Translations under genes and position numbers: made by a program
The notes under the pieces: model-generated
What the model was told of the DNA's origin: nothing
Database searches by the model: none
What the model saw: the letters and a program-made list of their open reading frames with translations, nothing else
In this document: positions 33,678 to 44,098 of the stretch, in pieces
How the letters are laid out: every line of letters starts with the position of its first letter
Position numbering within the stretch: position 1 is the stretch's first letter
NCBI RefSeq assembly: GCF_900184245.1
Contig: NZ_FXXB01000007.1
Span: 310,001 to 374,000 of the forward strand
Source of the DNA: Brachybacterium massiliense
Lineage (GTDB): Bacteria > Actinomycetota > Actinomycetes > Actinomycetales > Dermabacteraceae
Reading direction: 5' to 3'
DNA: 64,000 nt

Positions 33678-35006
33678 TCATTCGCTGGACATGCCCAGCA
33701 GATCCGGGATGAACAGAGAGATCTGCGGGACGAACACGATCAGCAGCAGACCGATCACCAGCGGCACGTAGAAGGGCAGCAGGCGTCTGATCACCGGCTC
33801 CACCTTCATCCGCCCCACCCTGGCGCCGACGAACAGGATCACGCCCATCGGCGGGGTGATCGTGCCCAGACACAGGTTGAACGTCATCATCAGGCCGAAG
33901 TGGATCGGATCCACCCCGAGCTCGAGGGCGACGGGCAGGAAGATCGGCGTGAAGATCAGGATCGCCGGGGTGGGATCCATGAACATGCCCACCATCAGCA
34001 GTGCCAGCATCATCAGCAGCAGCACGATGATCGGCGAGGAGGAGACGCCCAGCAGCGCGCTCGCGATGAACTGCGGGATGGTCGCGTAGGCGAGCACCCA
34101 GCCCAGCACACCGGAGACCGCGATCAGCAGCAGCACCACGGCGGTGGTGCGGGTCGCGGCGAGGATCACCGCGGGCAGCTTCTTCACGGTCAGCTCGCGG
34201 TAGATCAGGCCCAGCACGAGCGAGTAGACCACGGCGATCACCGCGGACTCGGTGGCAGTGAAGAACCCGGCCACCAGGCCGCCGATCACGATCACCATCA
34301 TGAACACCGCCGGCACCGCGGCGAGCAGGGTGCGCACGGCCATGGCGAGGGTCAGCTCGCCGCGGGCGGCGCCGTTGTCGTTGCCCACCAGCTCGGGCCG
34401 ACGCCTGGTCATCAGGTAGACCATCGCGATGCAGGCCAGCATCCACACCGCGCCCGGGCCGTAGCCCGCCGCGAACAGGGTCGCGACCGAGGTCGAGGAG
34501 ACCAGCGAGTAGACGATCAGCGTGTTCGAGGGCGGGATCAGCATGCCCGACGGCGCGGAGGCCACGTTCACCGCGGCGGCGAAGGCCGGGTCGTAGCCCT
34601 CCTTGCGCTGGCGCGGGCCGAGGATGCCGCCGACGGCCGCGGCCGAGGCCACGGCGGCGCCGGAGACGGAGCCGAACAGGGCGTTGGCGACCACGTTGGT
34701 CTGGGCGAGCGAGCCGGGCATCCGGCCCACCAGCACCTTCGCGGCGTCGATCAGACGGGCGGCCACGCCGCCGGTGTTCATCAGCTGCCCCGCCAGGACG
34801 AAGAACGGGATGGCGAGCAGGGAGAACGAGTTCGCGCCCATGAACATGCGCTGGGCGGAGACGAAGACGGCCGGCTCGATGCCGATCACGGCGATCAGGG
34901 CGACCGCGGAGGGCAGCCCGATCGCGATCGCGATGGGGGCGCCGAGGGCGATGAGGATGAGGATGCCGACGATCAGGATGATCCCGGCGAGCATTGCGGG
35001 ATCCAT
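33678..35006 (-). CDS. TRAP transporter large permease (DctM)
   Basis: 442 residues, about 12-13 helices. Family signatures: GAPIAIAIGLPSAV, FSLLAIPFFVLAGQLMNTGGVAARLIDAA, FGSVSGAAVASAAAVGGILGP and GYDPAFAAAVNVASAPSGMLIPPSN. It forms the Na+-coupled translocation channel for organic acids (C4-dicarboxylates, sugar acids and related). It is the last gene of a dctP-dctQ-dctM operon, two bases after dctQ. Confidence 0.96.
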   Translation of the reverse strand: MDPAMLAGIILIVGILILIALGAPIAIAIGLPSAVALIAVIGIEPAVFVSAQRMFMGANSFSLLAIPFFVLAGQLMNTGGVAARLIDAAKVLVGRMPGSLAQTNVVANALFGSVSGAAVASAAAVGGILGPRQRKEGYDPAFAAAVNVASAPSGMLIPPSNTLIVYSLVSSTSVATLFAAGYGPGAVWMLACIAMVYLMTRRRPELVGNDNGAARGELTLAMAVRTLLAAVPAVFMMVIVIGGLVAGFFTATESAVIAVVYSLVLGLIYRELTVKKLPAVILAATRTTAVVLLLIAVSGVLGWVLAYATIPQFIASALLGVSSSPIIVLLLMMLALLMVGMFMDPTPAILIFTPIFLPVALELGVDPIHFGLMMTFNLCLGTITPPMGVILFVGARVGRMKVEPVIRRLLPFYVPLVIGLLLIVFVPQISLFIPDLLGMSSE

Positions 35007-35008
35007 GA

Positions 35009-35617
35009 TCAGCGCTCCTTCTCGGTGTCGGTGGTGGGCTCGGCCTCGGGGAGCGAGGACTCCTGCGAGCCCTGGGTCACCGCCGCCGCGGCGGCGGCGC
35101 CGGCGCGCTCCGCAGCCTCGTCGTCGGTCTCCTCGAGCGGGGCGAGCTCATCGCCGCGCACCGCCAGCAGGAGATCCTCGAGGGCGAGGAAGGCGATCAT
35201 CACGCCGGCCACGGGCAGCGCGAGGTACATGTGGCCCACGGTGAACGGGAAGCCGGGGATCACCTGGTCCCAGGACATCGAGACACCGCGCAGACCGCCC
35301 CAGATCATGGCGAGGACGGCGAAGGCCAGGGTGCAGGCCTGCACCGCGACGACCAGCACCTGACGAACGGCGCCCGGGGCGCGCTGCGCGAGCACGTCCA
35401 CGGCGATATGGCCGCGTTCGCCGAACACGAGGGTCGCGGCGAACAGGCTCAGCCACACGAACATGTACTGGGCGGTGACGGTGGTCCAGGGGCTCGGGTC
35501 ACCGAGCACCTGGCGGGTGAACACCTGCCACACCACCACCAGCACGAGCACCGAGAACAGCACGATGCACAGCAGCTTCAGGGCGCTGAGCAGCCCCTGA
35601 CGGATCGTCCACATCAC
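35009..35617 (-). CDS. TRAP transporter small permease (DctQ)
   Basis: 202 residues with four helices: VVWQVFTRQVLGDPSPWTTVTAQYMFVWLSLFAATLVFGERGHIAVDVL is the standard DctQ core (read across residues 28-76). An acidic disordered tail (Glu/Ala/Thr-rich, 155-202) is longer than usual. The first codon is GTG at 35617, adjoining ATG at 35614; GGAGG suits either. The start overlaps the dctP stop. It supports DctM in the membrane. Confidence 0.92.
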   Translation of the reverse strand: MMWTIRQGLLSALKLLCIVLFSVLVLVVVWQVFTRQVLGDPSPWTTVTAQYMFVWLSLFAATLVFGERGHIAVDVLAQRAPGAVRQVLVVAVQACTLAFAVLAMIWGGLRGVSMSWDQVIPGFPFTVGHMYLALPVAGVMIAFLALEDLLLAVRGDELAPLEETDDEAAERAGAAAAAAVTQGSQESSLPEAEPTTDTEKER

Positions 35618-36714
35618 GCATCCCCTCCCTCGGCGGCGGCGCGGATCGCCTCGTACAGCGCGAGGTCGTCCGGGTGCTCGAGGATCGACAGGCCCACCTC
35701 TTCGATGAGCGGGGCGAACACCTCCGGATCCGGATCGGTGATGGTCACACCGCGATCCAGCATCTGCGCGGTCATCTTCTCGGTCTCCTGCTTCCAGATC
35801 TCGACGAACTCGCTCTGGGTCTCCGCCCAGGCCGCGCGCAGCGCCTCGGCGTCCCGCTCATCCATCTCCTCGAGCAGGTCCGTATTGGCCAGCAGGAAGT
35901 CGAAGCCGATCAGGTGGTTGGTAAGGGTGAAGTGGCCGGCCACCTCGTAGTGGCGCTGGGTCACGTACGAGACCTCGTTGTTCTCGGCCCCGTCGAGCAC
36001 ACCGGCCTGGAGCCCGGTGTAGACCTCGCTGTAGGCCATCGGGGTGGGCACCCCGCCGATCGCATCGATCAGGCGCAGGAAGATCTCCGACTCCTGCACG
36101 CGGATCTTCAGCCCGGCCAGGTCCTCGACCGATTCGATCGGCCCCTGCGCGGTGTAGAGGTGGCGGCTCCCCTGGGTATAGCCGCCCAGCACGGTCAGGC
36201 GCATCTGCGGCTCGAGGGAGGCGAACAGCTCGCCCACGATCGCCTCGTCGAGCATCACCCGGTTCTGGTGGTCGATGTCGTCGAAGACGCCCGGCACGTT
36301 CATCGGCAGGAAGCGCGGCGAGGAGTTCTCGATCTGCGTGCCGGAGATGACGGCCATGTCGATGGCGCCGTCGGAGACCAGCTGCACGGTCTCCTGCTGA
36401 TCGCCGAGCGAGTTGTTCGCGTAAACGCGGGCGCCGTAGCGCCCGTCGGTCGCCTCGGCGATGCGCTCGCCGAAGGAGACCAGCGAGCCGTAGCTGGGGT
36501 GGGACTCCGCCTGCCCCAGCGAGATCGACAGGACGCGGTCCACGCCGGTGACCGCACCCTCCTGGGTCGCGCAGCCGCCGAGCAGGGCAGCACCCGCGCC
36601 GAGCACGGGCAGGGAGCTCAGGAAGCGGCGGCGCCCCAGCCCTCCCCCGGCGTCAGGACGGGACCCGGCGAGCGAGCGTGAGGCTCTCCGCCGGCTGGAC
36701 GATGGTGTTCGCAC
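35614..36714 (-). CDS. TRAP transporter substrate-binding lipoprotein (DctP)
   Basis: 366 residues from a GTG at 36714 with AGGAGG seven bases upstream. N-terminus carries twin Arg (GRRRFLSS) and a lipobox LLGGC (C48), so it is probably Tat-exported and lipid-anchored. The body has DctP landmarks: SISLGQAESHPSYGSLVSF, NNSLGDQQETVQLVSDGAIDMAV, SVEDLAGLKIRVQES, GAENNEVSYVTQRHYEVA. It captures an organic acid for DctQM; the ligand, possibly a sugar acid, is unknown. Confidence 0.93.
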   Translation of the reverse strand: MRTPSSSRRRASRSLAGSRPDAGGGLGRRRFLSSLPVLGAGAALLGGCATQEGAVTGVDRVLSISLGQAESHPSYGSLVSFGERIAEATDGRYGARVYANNSLGDQQETVQLVSDGAIDMAVISGTQIENSSPRFLPMNVPGVFDDIDHQNRVMLDEAIVGELFASLEPQMRLTVLGGYTQGSRHLYTAQGPIESVEDLAGLKIRVQESEIFLRLIDAIGGVPTPMAYSEVYTGLQAGVLDGAENNEVSYVTQRHYEVAGHFTLTNHLIGFDFLLANTDLLEEMDERDAEALRAAWAETQSEFVEIWKQETEKMTAQMLDRGVTITDPDPEVFAPLIEEVGLSILEHPDDLALYEAIRAAAEGGDA

Positions 36715-37039
36715 TGCATTCCTCCTCGAATGGGTCTCTCCGGGCCGCGACGACTCAGCGGCACGGAGTCGCGTGCGCGCTCACCGGGCCCGGCAGGGCG
36801 CGGCGCGCGGACGCTCCGTGGTCGAGGCGATGCGTGGCGGGGCCCTGCGCCGGGCCGCCGATCGACTCCTCGTCACACCATGAGGCATCGGCGCCCGGTC
36901 GCATCGCGATCGATCTCCGACAGCGTGCCAGCGAGCGGGAAACCGGTCTCACGCGTTGCCGTACGTTGCCGCGCCTCGATCTGGGTGCGCTGTGCGTGAG
37001 ATGTGTCCCAGGTCTCGGGCGCCCTGTCATGCTGGGGGC
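36715..37039. other. Divergent spacer, TRAP operon and CPBP-like gene
   Basis: 325 bases with no supported gene. A CATGCT six bases before the ATG at 37040 may be a -10 box for the rightward gene. I see no clear operator for the TRAP operon. Confidence 0.3.
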
Positions 37040-37870
37040 ATGGCCACCGCCCCCGCTGCCGCCGAGCGCCCCGAGCACACCGGCACGCCGCGGCTCGGCC
37101 TGCTCCCGGCGGCCGGGGTCTCCGCCTCGGCGTTCGCGCTGTTCGGTCTCCAGCTGGCCGGCTGGGGCCACGCGCTGCTCGCGCTGAGCCTGGTGGGGGC
37201 GTTCCTCGTCTCGCGAGAGCTCGGCAAGGATCTGTCGCTGATCGGCCTCGGGATCACGATCGTCTCGACCACCTCGGTGAAGGCCGATGTGGACTGGGAC
37301 CGGTTCTTCACCATCGGCACCGTGCTGCTCCTCGCCGTCTCCGCGCCGCTGCTGGTGGATCGCCTGGTGCTGCGCCGACGGGCGATCCGCTTCCCCTGGC
37401 TCAACGGCGAGCGGTGGAACCGCTGGCAGATCGGGTACCTGATCGCCGTCCCGGTGCTGGGATGGCTGATCCTGCCCTACTACTTCATCTCCTCCGGCGC
37501 CTACGAGAACTGGCCCCACATCACCGACGGGGGCGCGCTCGCGCGCTTCTTCGTGGGCGTGAACTTCGTGGGCACGTGGGACGAGCTGTTCTTCATCTGC
37601 ACCTGCTTCGCGCTGCTGCTGCGCCACTTCGGGGTATGGACGGCGAACCTGCTGCAGATGGTGATCTTCGTGTCGTTCCTGTGGGAGCTCGGCTATCAGG
37701 AGTGGGGGCCGCTGCTGACCGCGCCCTTCGCGCTGCTGCAGGGCTGGCTGTTCTCGCGCACCGGCTCGCTGCTGTACGTGCTGATCGTGCACCTGCTGTT
37801 CGACGTGGTGGTCTTCCTCGCGATCGTCCACGCGCACAACCCCGGGGTGATCCCGATCTTCCTGGTCTGA
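37040..37870 (+). CDS. CPBP-like polytopic membrane protein
   Basis: 276 residues, eight or so helices. The C-terminal half recalls the CPBP (Abi) intramembrane protease fold: GTWDELFFICTCFALLLRHFG, MVIFVSFLWELGYQEWG and LLYVLIVHLLFDVVVF supply candidate Glu, Glu and His positions, but the first motif is DE in place of EExxxR, so protease activity is doubtful. Start ATG 37040 has no good ribosome site. Single gene followed by a terminator. Confidence 0.65.
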   Translation: MATAPAAAERPEHTGTPRLGLLPAAGVSASAFALFGLQLAGWGHALLALSLVGAFLVSRELGKDLSLIGLGITIVSTTSVKADVDWDRFFTIGTVLLLAVSAPLLVDRLVLRRRAIRFPWLNGERWNRWQIGYLIAVPVLGWLILPYYFISSGAYENWPHITDGGALARFFVGVNFVGTWDELFFICTCFALLLRHFGVWTANLLQMVIFVSFLWELGYQEWGPLLTAPFALLQGWLFSRTGSLLYVLIVHLLFDVVVFLAIVHAHNPGVIPIFLV

Positions 37871-37920
37871 GCGCGGAGGAGCCTCGGATCAGCAGAGGGA
37901 ACAGCAGAGCGCGCACGCGA

Positions 37921-37956
37921 ACGGGCCCCGACCCTCCGGAGAGGATCGGGGCCCGT
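37921..37956. terminator. Terminator between CPBP-like gene and groEL
   Basis: 11-bp stem ACGGGCCCCGA / TCGGGGCCCGT with a 14-base loop, between convergent genes. Confidence 0.85.
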
Positions 37957-37999
37957 CGAGCGCTCGGGTGGGAGCGATCTGCTCAGGGGTTCACCCTGA

Positions 38000-39715
<1,716 letters not shown>

Positions 39716-39858
39716 TCATGTCCCACGGCACCGTCCCCCTCACGGGGCCGGAATGTGTGTGGCCGACAGGACGGCGGACCGCCTGCCGAACGTGCACCCG
39801 CTGCGCGGGAGATCGGGCGCGCGAGGCGCTGTCACTCTCGATCATCGAGTGCCAGATC

Positions 39859-39864
39859 ATCATA
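39859..39864 (-). promoter_or_regulatory. -10 box TATGAT of groEL
   Basis: TATGAT on the minus strand, directly downstream of CIRCE, giving a groEL leader of roughly 210 bases. No good -35 is visible. Confidence 0.5.
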
Positions 39865-39889
39865 AGCACTCCACGGCGGAGAGTGCTAA
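39863..39889 (-). promoter_or_regulatory. CIRCE operator (HrcA site) of groEL
   Basis: Minus strand: TTAGCACTC, nine bases, GAGTGCTTA. This differs from the TTAGCACTC-N9-GAGTGCTAA consensus at one base. Confidence 0.92.
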
Positions 39890-39900
39890 CTCTCCGCCGT
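39873..39900 (-). terminator. Terminator of the LytR_C gene, overlapping CIRCE
   Basis: 11-bp perfect stem ACGGCGGAGAG / CTCTCCGCCGT with a six-base loop, 37 bases after the LytR_C stop. The loop and one arm contain half of the CIRCE element. Confidence 0.7.
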
Positions 39901-39936
39901 GGGCGGACACGCTTCGGGCCGTCCGGCCCCGGGGGA

Positions 39937-40533
39937 TCAGCCCTCGTCGCCCTCGCCCTCGGGGGCGTCGCCGGGCTCGGCCACGGCGATCAGGGTCACG
40001 GCGGCGTCGTACTCGTCGCTCTGACGCGCCTCGCCGGCGCCCACCCGCTCGGCGAGCGCCTGAGCGGTGTCGAGGTCCGCCTCGTCGCGGTAGAAGACCA
40101 CCGGCTCCTGCTGGGGGTTGTCGGCGGTGGCGACGCTGACGTCCTCCCAGCCCTCGCCCTCGAGAGCCTCCTGCCAGCTGCCGGCCAGCCCGTTGATGCC
40201 GCCGGCGTTGACCACCAGCACCGGGGTGGACAGGTCCGGCTCCGGAGCGGGCTCGGACTCCTCCGCCTCGGTCTCCTCGGCGGCGGACTCCTCCTCGCTC
40301 TGCTCGGCGGCGCTGGTGGGATCCTCGGCGCGATCGTCGCCACCGCCGCCACCCATGCCGCCGATGAAGAAGAGCAGCACGACCAGCAGCACCGCGGCGG
40401 CGCCGATGATGATGATGTATAGCAGGTTCTCCCGCCAGAACGGCAGCTCGGCGCGGTGGGCGCCATGGAAGGACACGGCGTCCGCCTCGTCGTCGAAACG
40501 GTCCGGGGGGTACGGATACTGGGAATCAGCCAC
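39937..40533 (-). CDS. LytR C-terminal domain membrane protein
   Basis: 198 residues. Short cytoplasmic part, one helix (about 36-59, LLYIIIIGAAAVLLVVLLFFIGG), an acidic Glu/Ala linker, then an extracytoplasmic LytR_C domain (TPVLVVNAGGINGLAGSWQEALEGEGW, DLDTAQALAERVG). The domain occurs at the end of LytR-CpsA-Psr cell-wall enzymes and as a stand-alone anchor protein in actinobacteria; its exact role is open. The GTG at 40533 lies six bases after TTTAAT, so the start is probably leaderless. Confidence 0.85.
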   Translation of the reverse strand: MADSQYPYPPDRFDDEADAVSFHGAHRAELPFWRENLLYIIIIGAAAVLLVVLLFFIGGMGGGGGDDRAEDPTSAAEQSEEESAAEETEAEESEPAPEPDLSTPVLVVNAGGINGLAGSWQEALEGEGWEDVSVATADNPQQEPVVFYRDEADLDTAQALAERVGAGEARQSDEYDAAVTLIAVAEPGDAPEGEGDEG

Positions 40534-40539
40534 GGCCCC

Positions 40540-40545
40540 ATTAAA
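40540..40545 (-). promoter_or_regulatory. -10 box TTTAAT, leaderless start of LytR_C gene
   Basis: TTTAAT followed by GGGGCC and the GTG codon on the minus strand. Confidence 0.5.
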
Positions 40546-40595
40546 CCTGCTCCGCCGGGAGAGGGGGCGGAGCACACGCCCTGGAGAGGCCTGCC

Positions 40596-40919
40596 TCAGG
40601 CGACGCGGTGGTCCCCGTCGGCCTCCGCGGGGCCGTCCTGGGAGGTGCGCCGGTCGCGCAGCCGGTTGACCACCGACGGGGCGGCGCGCAGCGCGGCGGG
40701 ATCGTCCAGCAGCGCGTTCAGCCGCACGTAATAGGCGACCTTGGACAGTCCGATCTCCTCGCGGATCGCCCGCTCCTTCGCGCCGACGTAGCGGAAGGTG
40801 CGGCCCTCGAGGGCGAGGATCCGACGGTCCCGCGCGCTGAGCCCGCCCTGCGGTCCCGGCAGTGAGGCATCGGACATCACGGCGGGTGTGTCGTCCGCGG
40901 GAGCAGGGTCGGTGGGCAT
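40596..40919 (-). CDS. DUF3263 protein
   Basis: 107 residues. The core [51 protein letters not shown] is the DUF3263 family, a helix-turn-helix-like actinobacterial protein found beside LytR_C genes (residues about 27-80). It probably binds DNA or a sigma factor; function not established. ATG 40919 lies seven bases after TACTGT. Confidence 0.88.
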   Translation of the reverse strand: MPTDPAPADDTPAVMSDASLPGPQGGLSARDRRILALEGRTFRYVGAKERAIREEIGLSKVAYYVRLNALLDDPAALRAAPSVVNRLRDRRTSQDGPAEADGDHRVA

Positions 40920-40926
40920 GGTCTCC

Positions 40927-40932
40927 ACAGTA
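40927..40932 (-). promoter_or_regulatory. -10 box TACTGT, leaderless start of DUF3263 gene
   Basis: TACTGT, seven bases, ATG on the minus strand. Confidence 0.5.
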
Positions 40933-40995
40933 CGGGCCCATACCGCACGGGTCCGACGGACGCGCCGGGTCCGGGCCCGATGGGAGACTGGCCTC

Positions 40996-41703
40996 ATGCC
41001 TGCGCCGCTGACCGATCTGCTCGCTCCGGACTGGGCCGAGGCCCTCGCCCCCGCCGAGCCCCGGCTCCATGAGCTGGGCGCGTTCCTGCGCGAGGAGGTG
41101 GAGTCAGGTCGCGGCTACCTGCCCGCGGGTGAGCAGATCCTGCGCGCCTTCACCCGCCCGCTGGCGCAGGTGCGCGTGCTGATCGTGGGCCAGGACCCCT
41201 ACCCCACGCCAGGGCATCCGATCGGGCTGTCCTTCGCGGTGGAGCGGCACGTGCGGCCGCTGCCGCGCTCGCTGACGAACATCTTCACCGAGCTCGAGGA
41301 CGATCTGGGGATCGCCCGGCCCTCCCACGGGGACCTGAGCGCCTGGGAGGAGCAGGGGGTGCTGCTGCTGAACCGGGTGCTCACGGTCGCTCCCGGGGAG
41401 CCGGCCTCCCATCGGCGCCGCGGCTGGGAGGAGGTGACCGAGCTGGCGCTGCGCGCCCTGGTGGCGCGGGGCGGGCCGCTGGTCGCGATCCTCTGGGGCC
41501 GTGACGCGCAGTCGCTGATCCCCCTGCTCGGCGAGGTGCCGCATATCGCCAGCGCCCACCCGAGCCCGCTGTCGGCCCGGCGCGGATTCTTCGGCTCCAA
41601 GCCGTTCTCCCAGGCGAACGCCCTGCTCGAGCGGCAGGGGGCGGCGCCGGTGGACTGGCGCATCCCGGACTCGGGGCGCGTATCGAGCCCCCGCATCTTC
41701 TGA
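40996..41703 (+). CDS. ung: Uracil-DNA glycosylase, family 1
   Basis: 235 residues. The catalytic motif [16 protein letters not shown] carries the water-activating Asp D68, and the minor-groove loop is [14 protein letters not shown] with the catalytic His. It removes uracil from DNA to start base-excision repair. The ATG at 40996 is divergent from DUF3263; a weak GAGACT lies six bases upstream. Family assignment is secure. Confidence 0.97.
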   Translation: MPAPLTDLLAPDWAEALAPAEPRLHELGAFLREEVESGRGYLPAGEQILRAFTRPLAQVRVLIVGQDPYPTPGHPIGLSFAVERHVRPLPRSLTNIFTELEDDLGIARPSHGDLSAWEEQGVLLLNRVLTVAPGEPASHRRRGWEEVTELALRALVARGGPLVAILWGRDAQSLIPLLGEVPHIASAHPSPLSARRGFFGSKPFSQANALLERQGAAPVDWRIPDSGRVSSPRIF

Positions 41704-41725
41704 CCCGGGGGGCGCCGCACGGCGA

Positions 41726-42187
41726 TCAGTCGGTGACCAGCATGACCCCGCCGTACACGGCGAGGAGCAGGCCGCCCGCCACGGCGAGCAGCCCGATCAC
41801 CTCCATCGGGATCCAGAACACCGAGTGGGGGCCGTGGCGGCCGATCACCGTCCGGCCACGGGCCACGACGTCCTCGATCATCGCGTCGGCCTCCGCCCGA
41901 TCCCGCGGCTGGACATTGTCGACCACGAGCGCGCCCCGGGCGGCCGCGGCCACCAGTCGCGGCCTCTCGACGGCCTCCCAGTCGGCGGCCTTCGACCTGG
42001 GCCGGGCAATGTTGAGGTGCCAGCCGTGCAGGGTCGTCAGCGCACCGCCGAGCACGAACCCCATCCCGACGGTCACCGGGACGGCCTGCTCGCCCACGAG
42101 CGCCCCGCCCGCCGCGCCGCCGAGCAGCCCGGCGCACAGCGCGATGTAGACCACCGCGAGGATCCCCCAGCCCTTCCAGATGACCAT
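41726..42187 (-). CDS. Hypothetical membrane protein
   Basis: 153 residues. Two helices near the N-terminus (GILAVVYIALCAGLLGG and VPVTVGMGFVLGGALTTL), a cytoplasmic loop of about 60 residues, and a C-terminal helix (MEVIGLLAVAGGLLLAVYGGVMLV). GGGGAGG precedes the ATG at 42187. I recognise no family. It converges with ung. Confidence 0.7.
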   Translation of the reverse strand: MVIWKGWGILAVVYIALCAGLLGGAAGGALVGEQAVPVTVGMGFVLGGALTTLHGWHLNIARPRSKAADWEAVERPRLVAAAARGALVVDNVQPRDRAEADAMIEDVVARGRTVIGRHGPHSVFWIPMEVIGLLAVAGGLLLAVYGGVMLVTD

Positions 42188-42486
42188 GCCGTCCTCCCCC
42201 TCCGACGGGGCACTGTGGGCGCCCGCCGTGCTCCTCCACCCCGCGACACATACCGCGCTGACCAGGGCGACGCTACCGGCGACGGCCCCCGAGCGACATG
42301 GGGAGAACTCCCCCTCACACCCCGACGGAACCGCGTGATCTGCGTCCGGTCAGCGGGCGCTCCTGTGCCCGTCCCGGGGGCGGTATGCCATTCTCGAGGG
42401 TCGGCACGACGCCTGCGCACGAGGCGGGGGCGGCGGCCGTCCAGCACCGACGGGCGGCCGACGACGCGTGACGAAGGGAGAATCCG
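42188..42486. other. Divergent spacer of 299 bases
   Basis: No supported gene. TATGCC and CATTCT around 42,386-42,396 are weak -10 candidates for the rightward gene. Nothing else stands out. Confidence 0.25.
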
Positions 42487-43743
42487 GTGACAGGAAGTCG
42501 TTCAGCGGCACAGGAGGCCGGTGACCCGAGCACCAGCCCGGAACGGCTGCTCGAGCTCACCGAGAAGCACCCTCAGCTGCACAGGCTGATCGTCCTGAAC
42601 CCCTCCTGCCCCGACGTGGCGCGGCAGTGGATCCTGGCCACGAACCCCTGGGCGAAGAAGGCCTACGAGCAGAGCCTGGAAGCTCCGGAGGATGAGAGCG
42701 GCTGCGCCGCGGACGAGATCGCAGACGAGGGCGCAGACGAAGACGATCTCGAGCCGACCGCCCTGCACCCGGTGGTGCCGGACGAGCCCGCCGCGCACGA
42801 CGACCCCTCTCCCGCTCCCCCGCCCGAGCCTGCACCGGAGGATGCCGAGGCCGTCTCCGCCTGGGGCGACTTCGACGACGCCTCGCTGTGGGGGAGCTCC
42901 GCGGCGGCCGCATCGTCCCCTGAGCCCGCCGCACCGGACGCTCCGGCCTCTTCGTCTGCTCCATCTGCTTCATCCGCTCCGTCGGCGTCTTCGTCCGTGC
43001 GGATCTCGCAGGATGCGGGTGTGGTCCCGCTCGGTCCGGCCGCTGCAGAGCGTTCTGCCGCGCCGACGGCGGCATTCCCCGCCGTCGCAGCTCCTGCTGT
43101 CGCTCCCGGAGCGTCGGCGCCCATCAGCGCGGCGCCCGTCGGCCCGGCGCCGGCCGGTGCCGAACAGGAGGACGAGGGCTCCGGCTTCTCACGCCGCACC
43201 TGGTTCGCCTGCGGCGGCTGCCTGCTGCTCGCGCTGGTGCTGATGGTGGTGCTGGCCCTCGGCGGCCGTGCCCTGCTGGCCGGTGATGAGGACGAGTACC
43301 AGCGGGACAGCTCCACCACGGCGCAGGAGGCACCCTCCGAGGAGCCCGCCGAGGAGGAGACCACGGAGGAGCCGAGCCAGGACCCCGTCTCCCCCGCCCC
43401 CGAAGGCGCGCAGGAGATGACCGAGCTGCGCTCGCCCACCGGCAACATCTCCTGCCTGCTGGAGGAGGACACGGTCTCCTGCACCCTGGTGGACCGCGAC
43501 TTCAGCGAGGCGGGTCTCGAGGACTGCGAGGACGGCCCCTTCTCGATCCAGGTGGCCGACGGCGATGCAGCGACCGCCTGCGGCTCGTCCTTCCTCAGCG
43601 ACGGGGCGCAGACCCTCGAGTACGACGACAGTGCCGTCTACGGCGATATGGCCTGCACGAGCCACTTCGACGGCATGACCTGCTGGAACACCATGACCGG
43701 CAAGGGCTTCATGGCCAACAAGGTCACCTACGAGACCTTCTGA
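42487..43743 (+). CDS. Leucine-rich-repeat-variant membrane protein
   Basis: 418 residues from a GTG with GAAGGGAG upstream. An N-terminal variant LRR segment (about 12-65: STSPERLLELTEKHPQLHRL, LNPSCPDVARQWILATNPWAKKAY) is common in actinobacterial membrane proteins. It is followed by about 170 residues of Asp/Glu/Pro/Ala/Ser linker, one helix (about 240-262), an acidic stalk and an extracytoplasmic domain with six cysteines (TELRSPTGNISCLLEEDTVSCTL, CTSHFDGMTCWNTMTGKGFM). Function unknown; it could be a surface sensor. Last host gene before the integrated element. Confidence 0.75.
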   Translation: MTGSRSAAQEAGDPSTSPERLLELTEKHPQLHRLIVLNPSCPDVARQWILATNPWAKKAYEQSLEAPEDESGCAADEIADEGADEDDLEPTALHPVVPDEPAAHDDPSPAPPPEPAPEDAEAVSAWGDFDDASLWGSSAAAASSPEPAAPDAPASSSAPSASSAPSASSSVRISQDAGVVPLGPAAAERSAAPTAAFPAVAAPAVAPGASAPISAAPVGPAPAGAEQEDEGSGFSRRTWFACGGCLLLALVLMVVLALGGRALLAGDEDEYQRDSSTTAQEAPSEEPAEEETTEEPSQDPVSPAPEGAQEMTELRSPTGNISCLLEEDTVSCTLVDRDFSEAGLEDCEDGPFSIQVADGDAATACGSSFLSDGAQTLEYDDSAVYGDMACTSHFDGMTCWNTMTGKGFMANKVTYETF

Positions 43744-43775
43744 GGCGACTGAACTCGAGGACTCCGGGCACGAAG

Positions 43776-43818
43776 CAGCCCCTCACCACGCGGTGCGATG
43801 CACCGTGGTGAGGGGCTG
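43776..43818 (+). terminator. Terminator after the LRV membrane gene
   Basis: 15-bp perfect stem CAGCCCCTCACCACG / CGTGGTGAGGGGCTG with a 13-base loop, then TTCTCCT. It ends 10 bases before attL. Confidence 0.88.
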
Positions 43819-43827
43819 TTCTCCTGA

Positions 43828-43865
43828 GAGCTGGAGACGGGAATCGAACCCGCAACCACCTGTTT
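43828..43865. repeat. attL, 38-bp core
   Basis: Identical to 51168-51205; starts GAGCTGGAGACGGG and ends CACCTGTTT. It covers the acceptor 3' strand, T-arm and part of the anticodon stem of tRNA-Thr. Confidence 0.92.
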
Positions 43866-43966
43866 TGCCAGAGAGGGAAACCTGGCGAAACCTGCACTTC
43901 CCCGGGATTCACGATGACCTGCATGTTCTAGCCCACACCCTCCCCCACCTCGAGGCACTCCGCGAT

Positions 43967-44013
43967 CCAAAGCGGTGACGAAAGCGTTCACGCTCGAGTC
44001 GTCACCACTTTGG
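43967..44013. repeat. Inverted pair of the 14-bp CCAAAGCGGTGACG motif at the left end
   Basis: CCAAAGCGGTGACG at 43967-43980 faces CGTCACCACTTTGG at 44000-44013 (13 of 14 complementary). The left copy continues AAAGCG, as does the copy at the right end (51097-51116, 20 identical bases). Confidence 0.8.
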
Positions 44014-44027
44014 AGCCCACACGACTA

Positions 44028-44058
44028 GGCCCCTCCCGGCAGATCGCCGGGAGGGGCC
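44028..44058 (+). terminator. Strong terminator inside the element's left end
   Basis: 13-bp perfect stem GGCCCCTCCCGGC / GCCGGGAGGGGCC, loop AGATC, then TTGCTTG. Confidence 0.85.
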
Positions 44059-44098
44059 TTGCTTGCGTTGTGGAGGAGTCCTGCTGCGGGCCTCGGGC

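Noticed and set aside
33900..35363. 487-codon plus-strand frame across the TRAP permeases
   Set aside because: Composition is His/Gln/Arg/Gly-rich with no motif; dctM and dctQ on the other strand are clear.
43828..43866. A second, broken tRNA gene
   Set aside because: Only the 3' 38 bases are present and match attR exactly, so it is an attachment-site copy.
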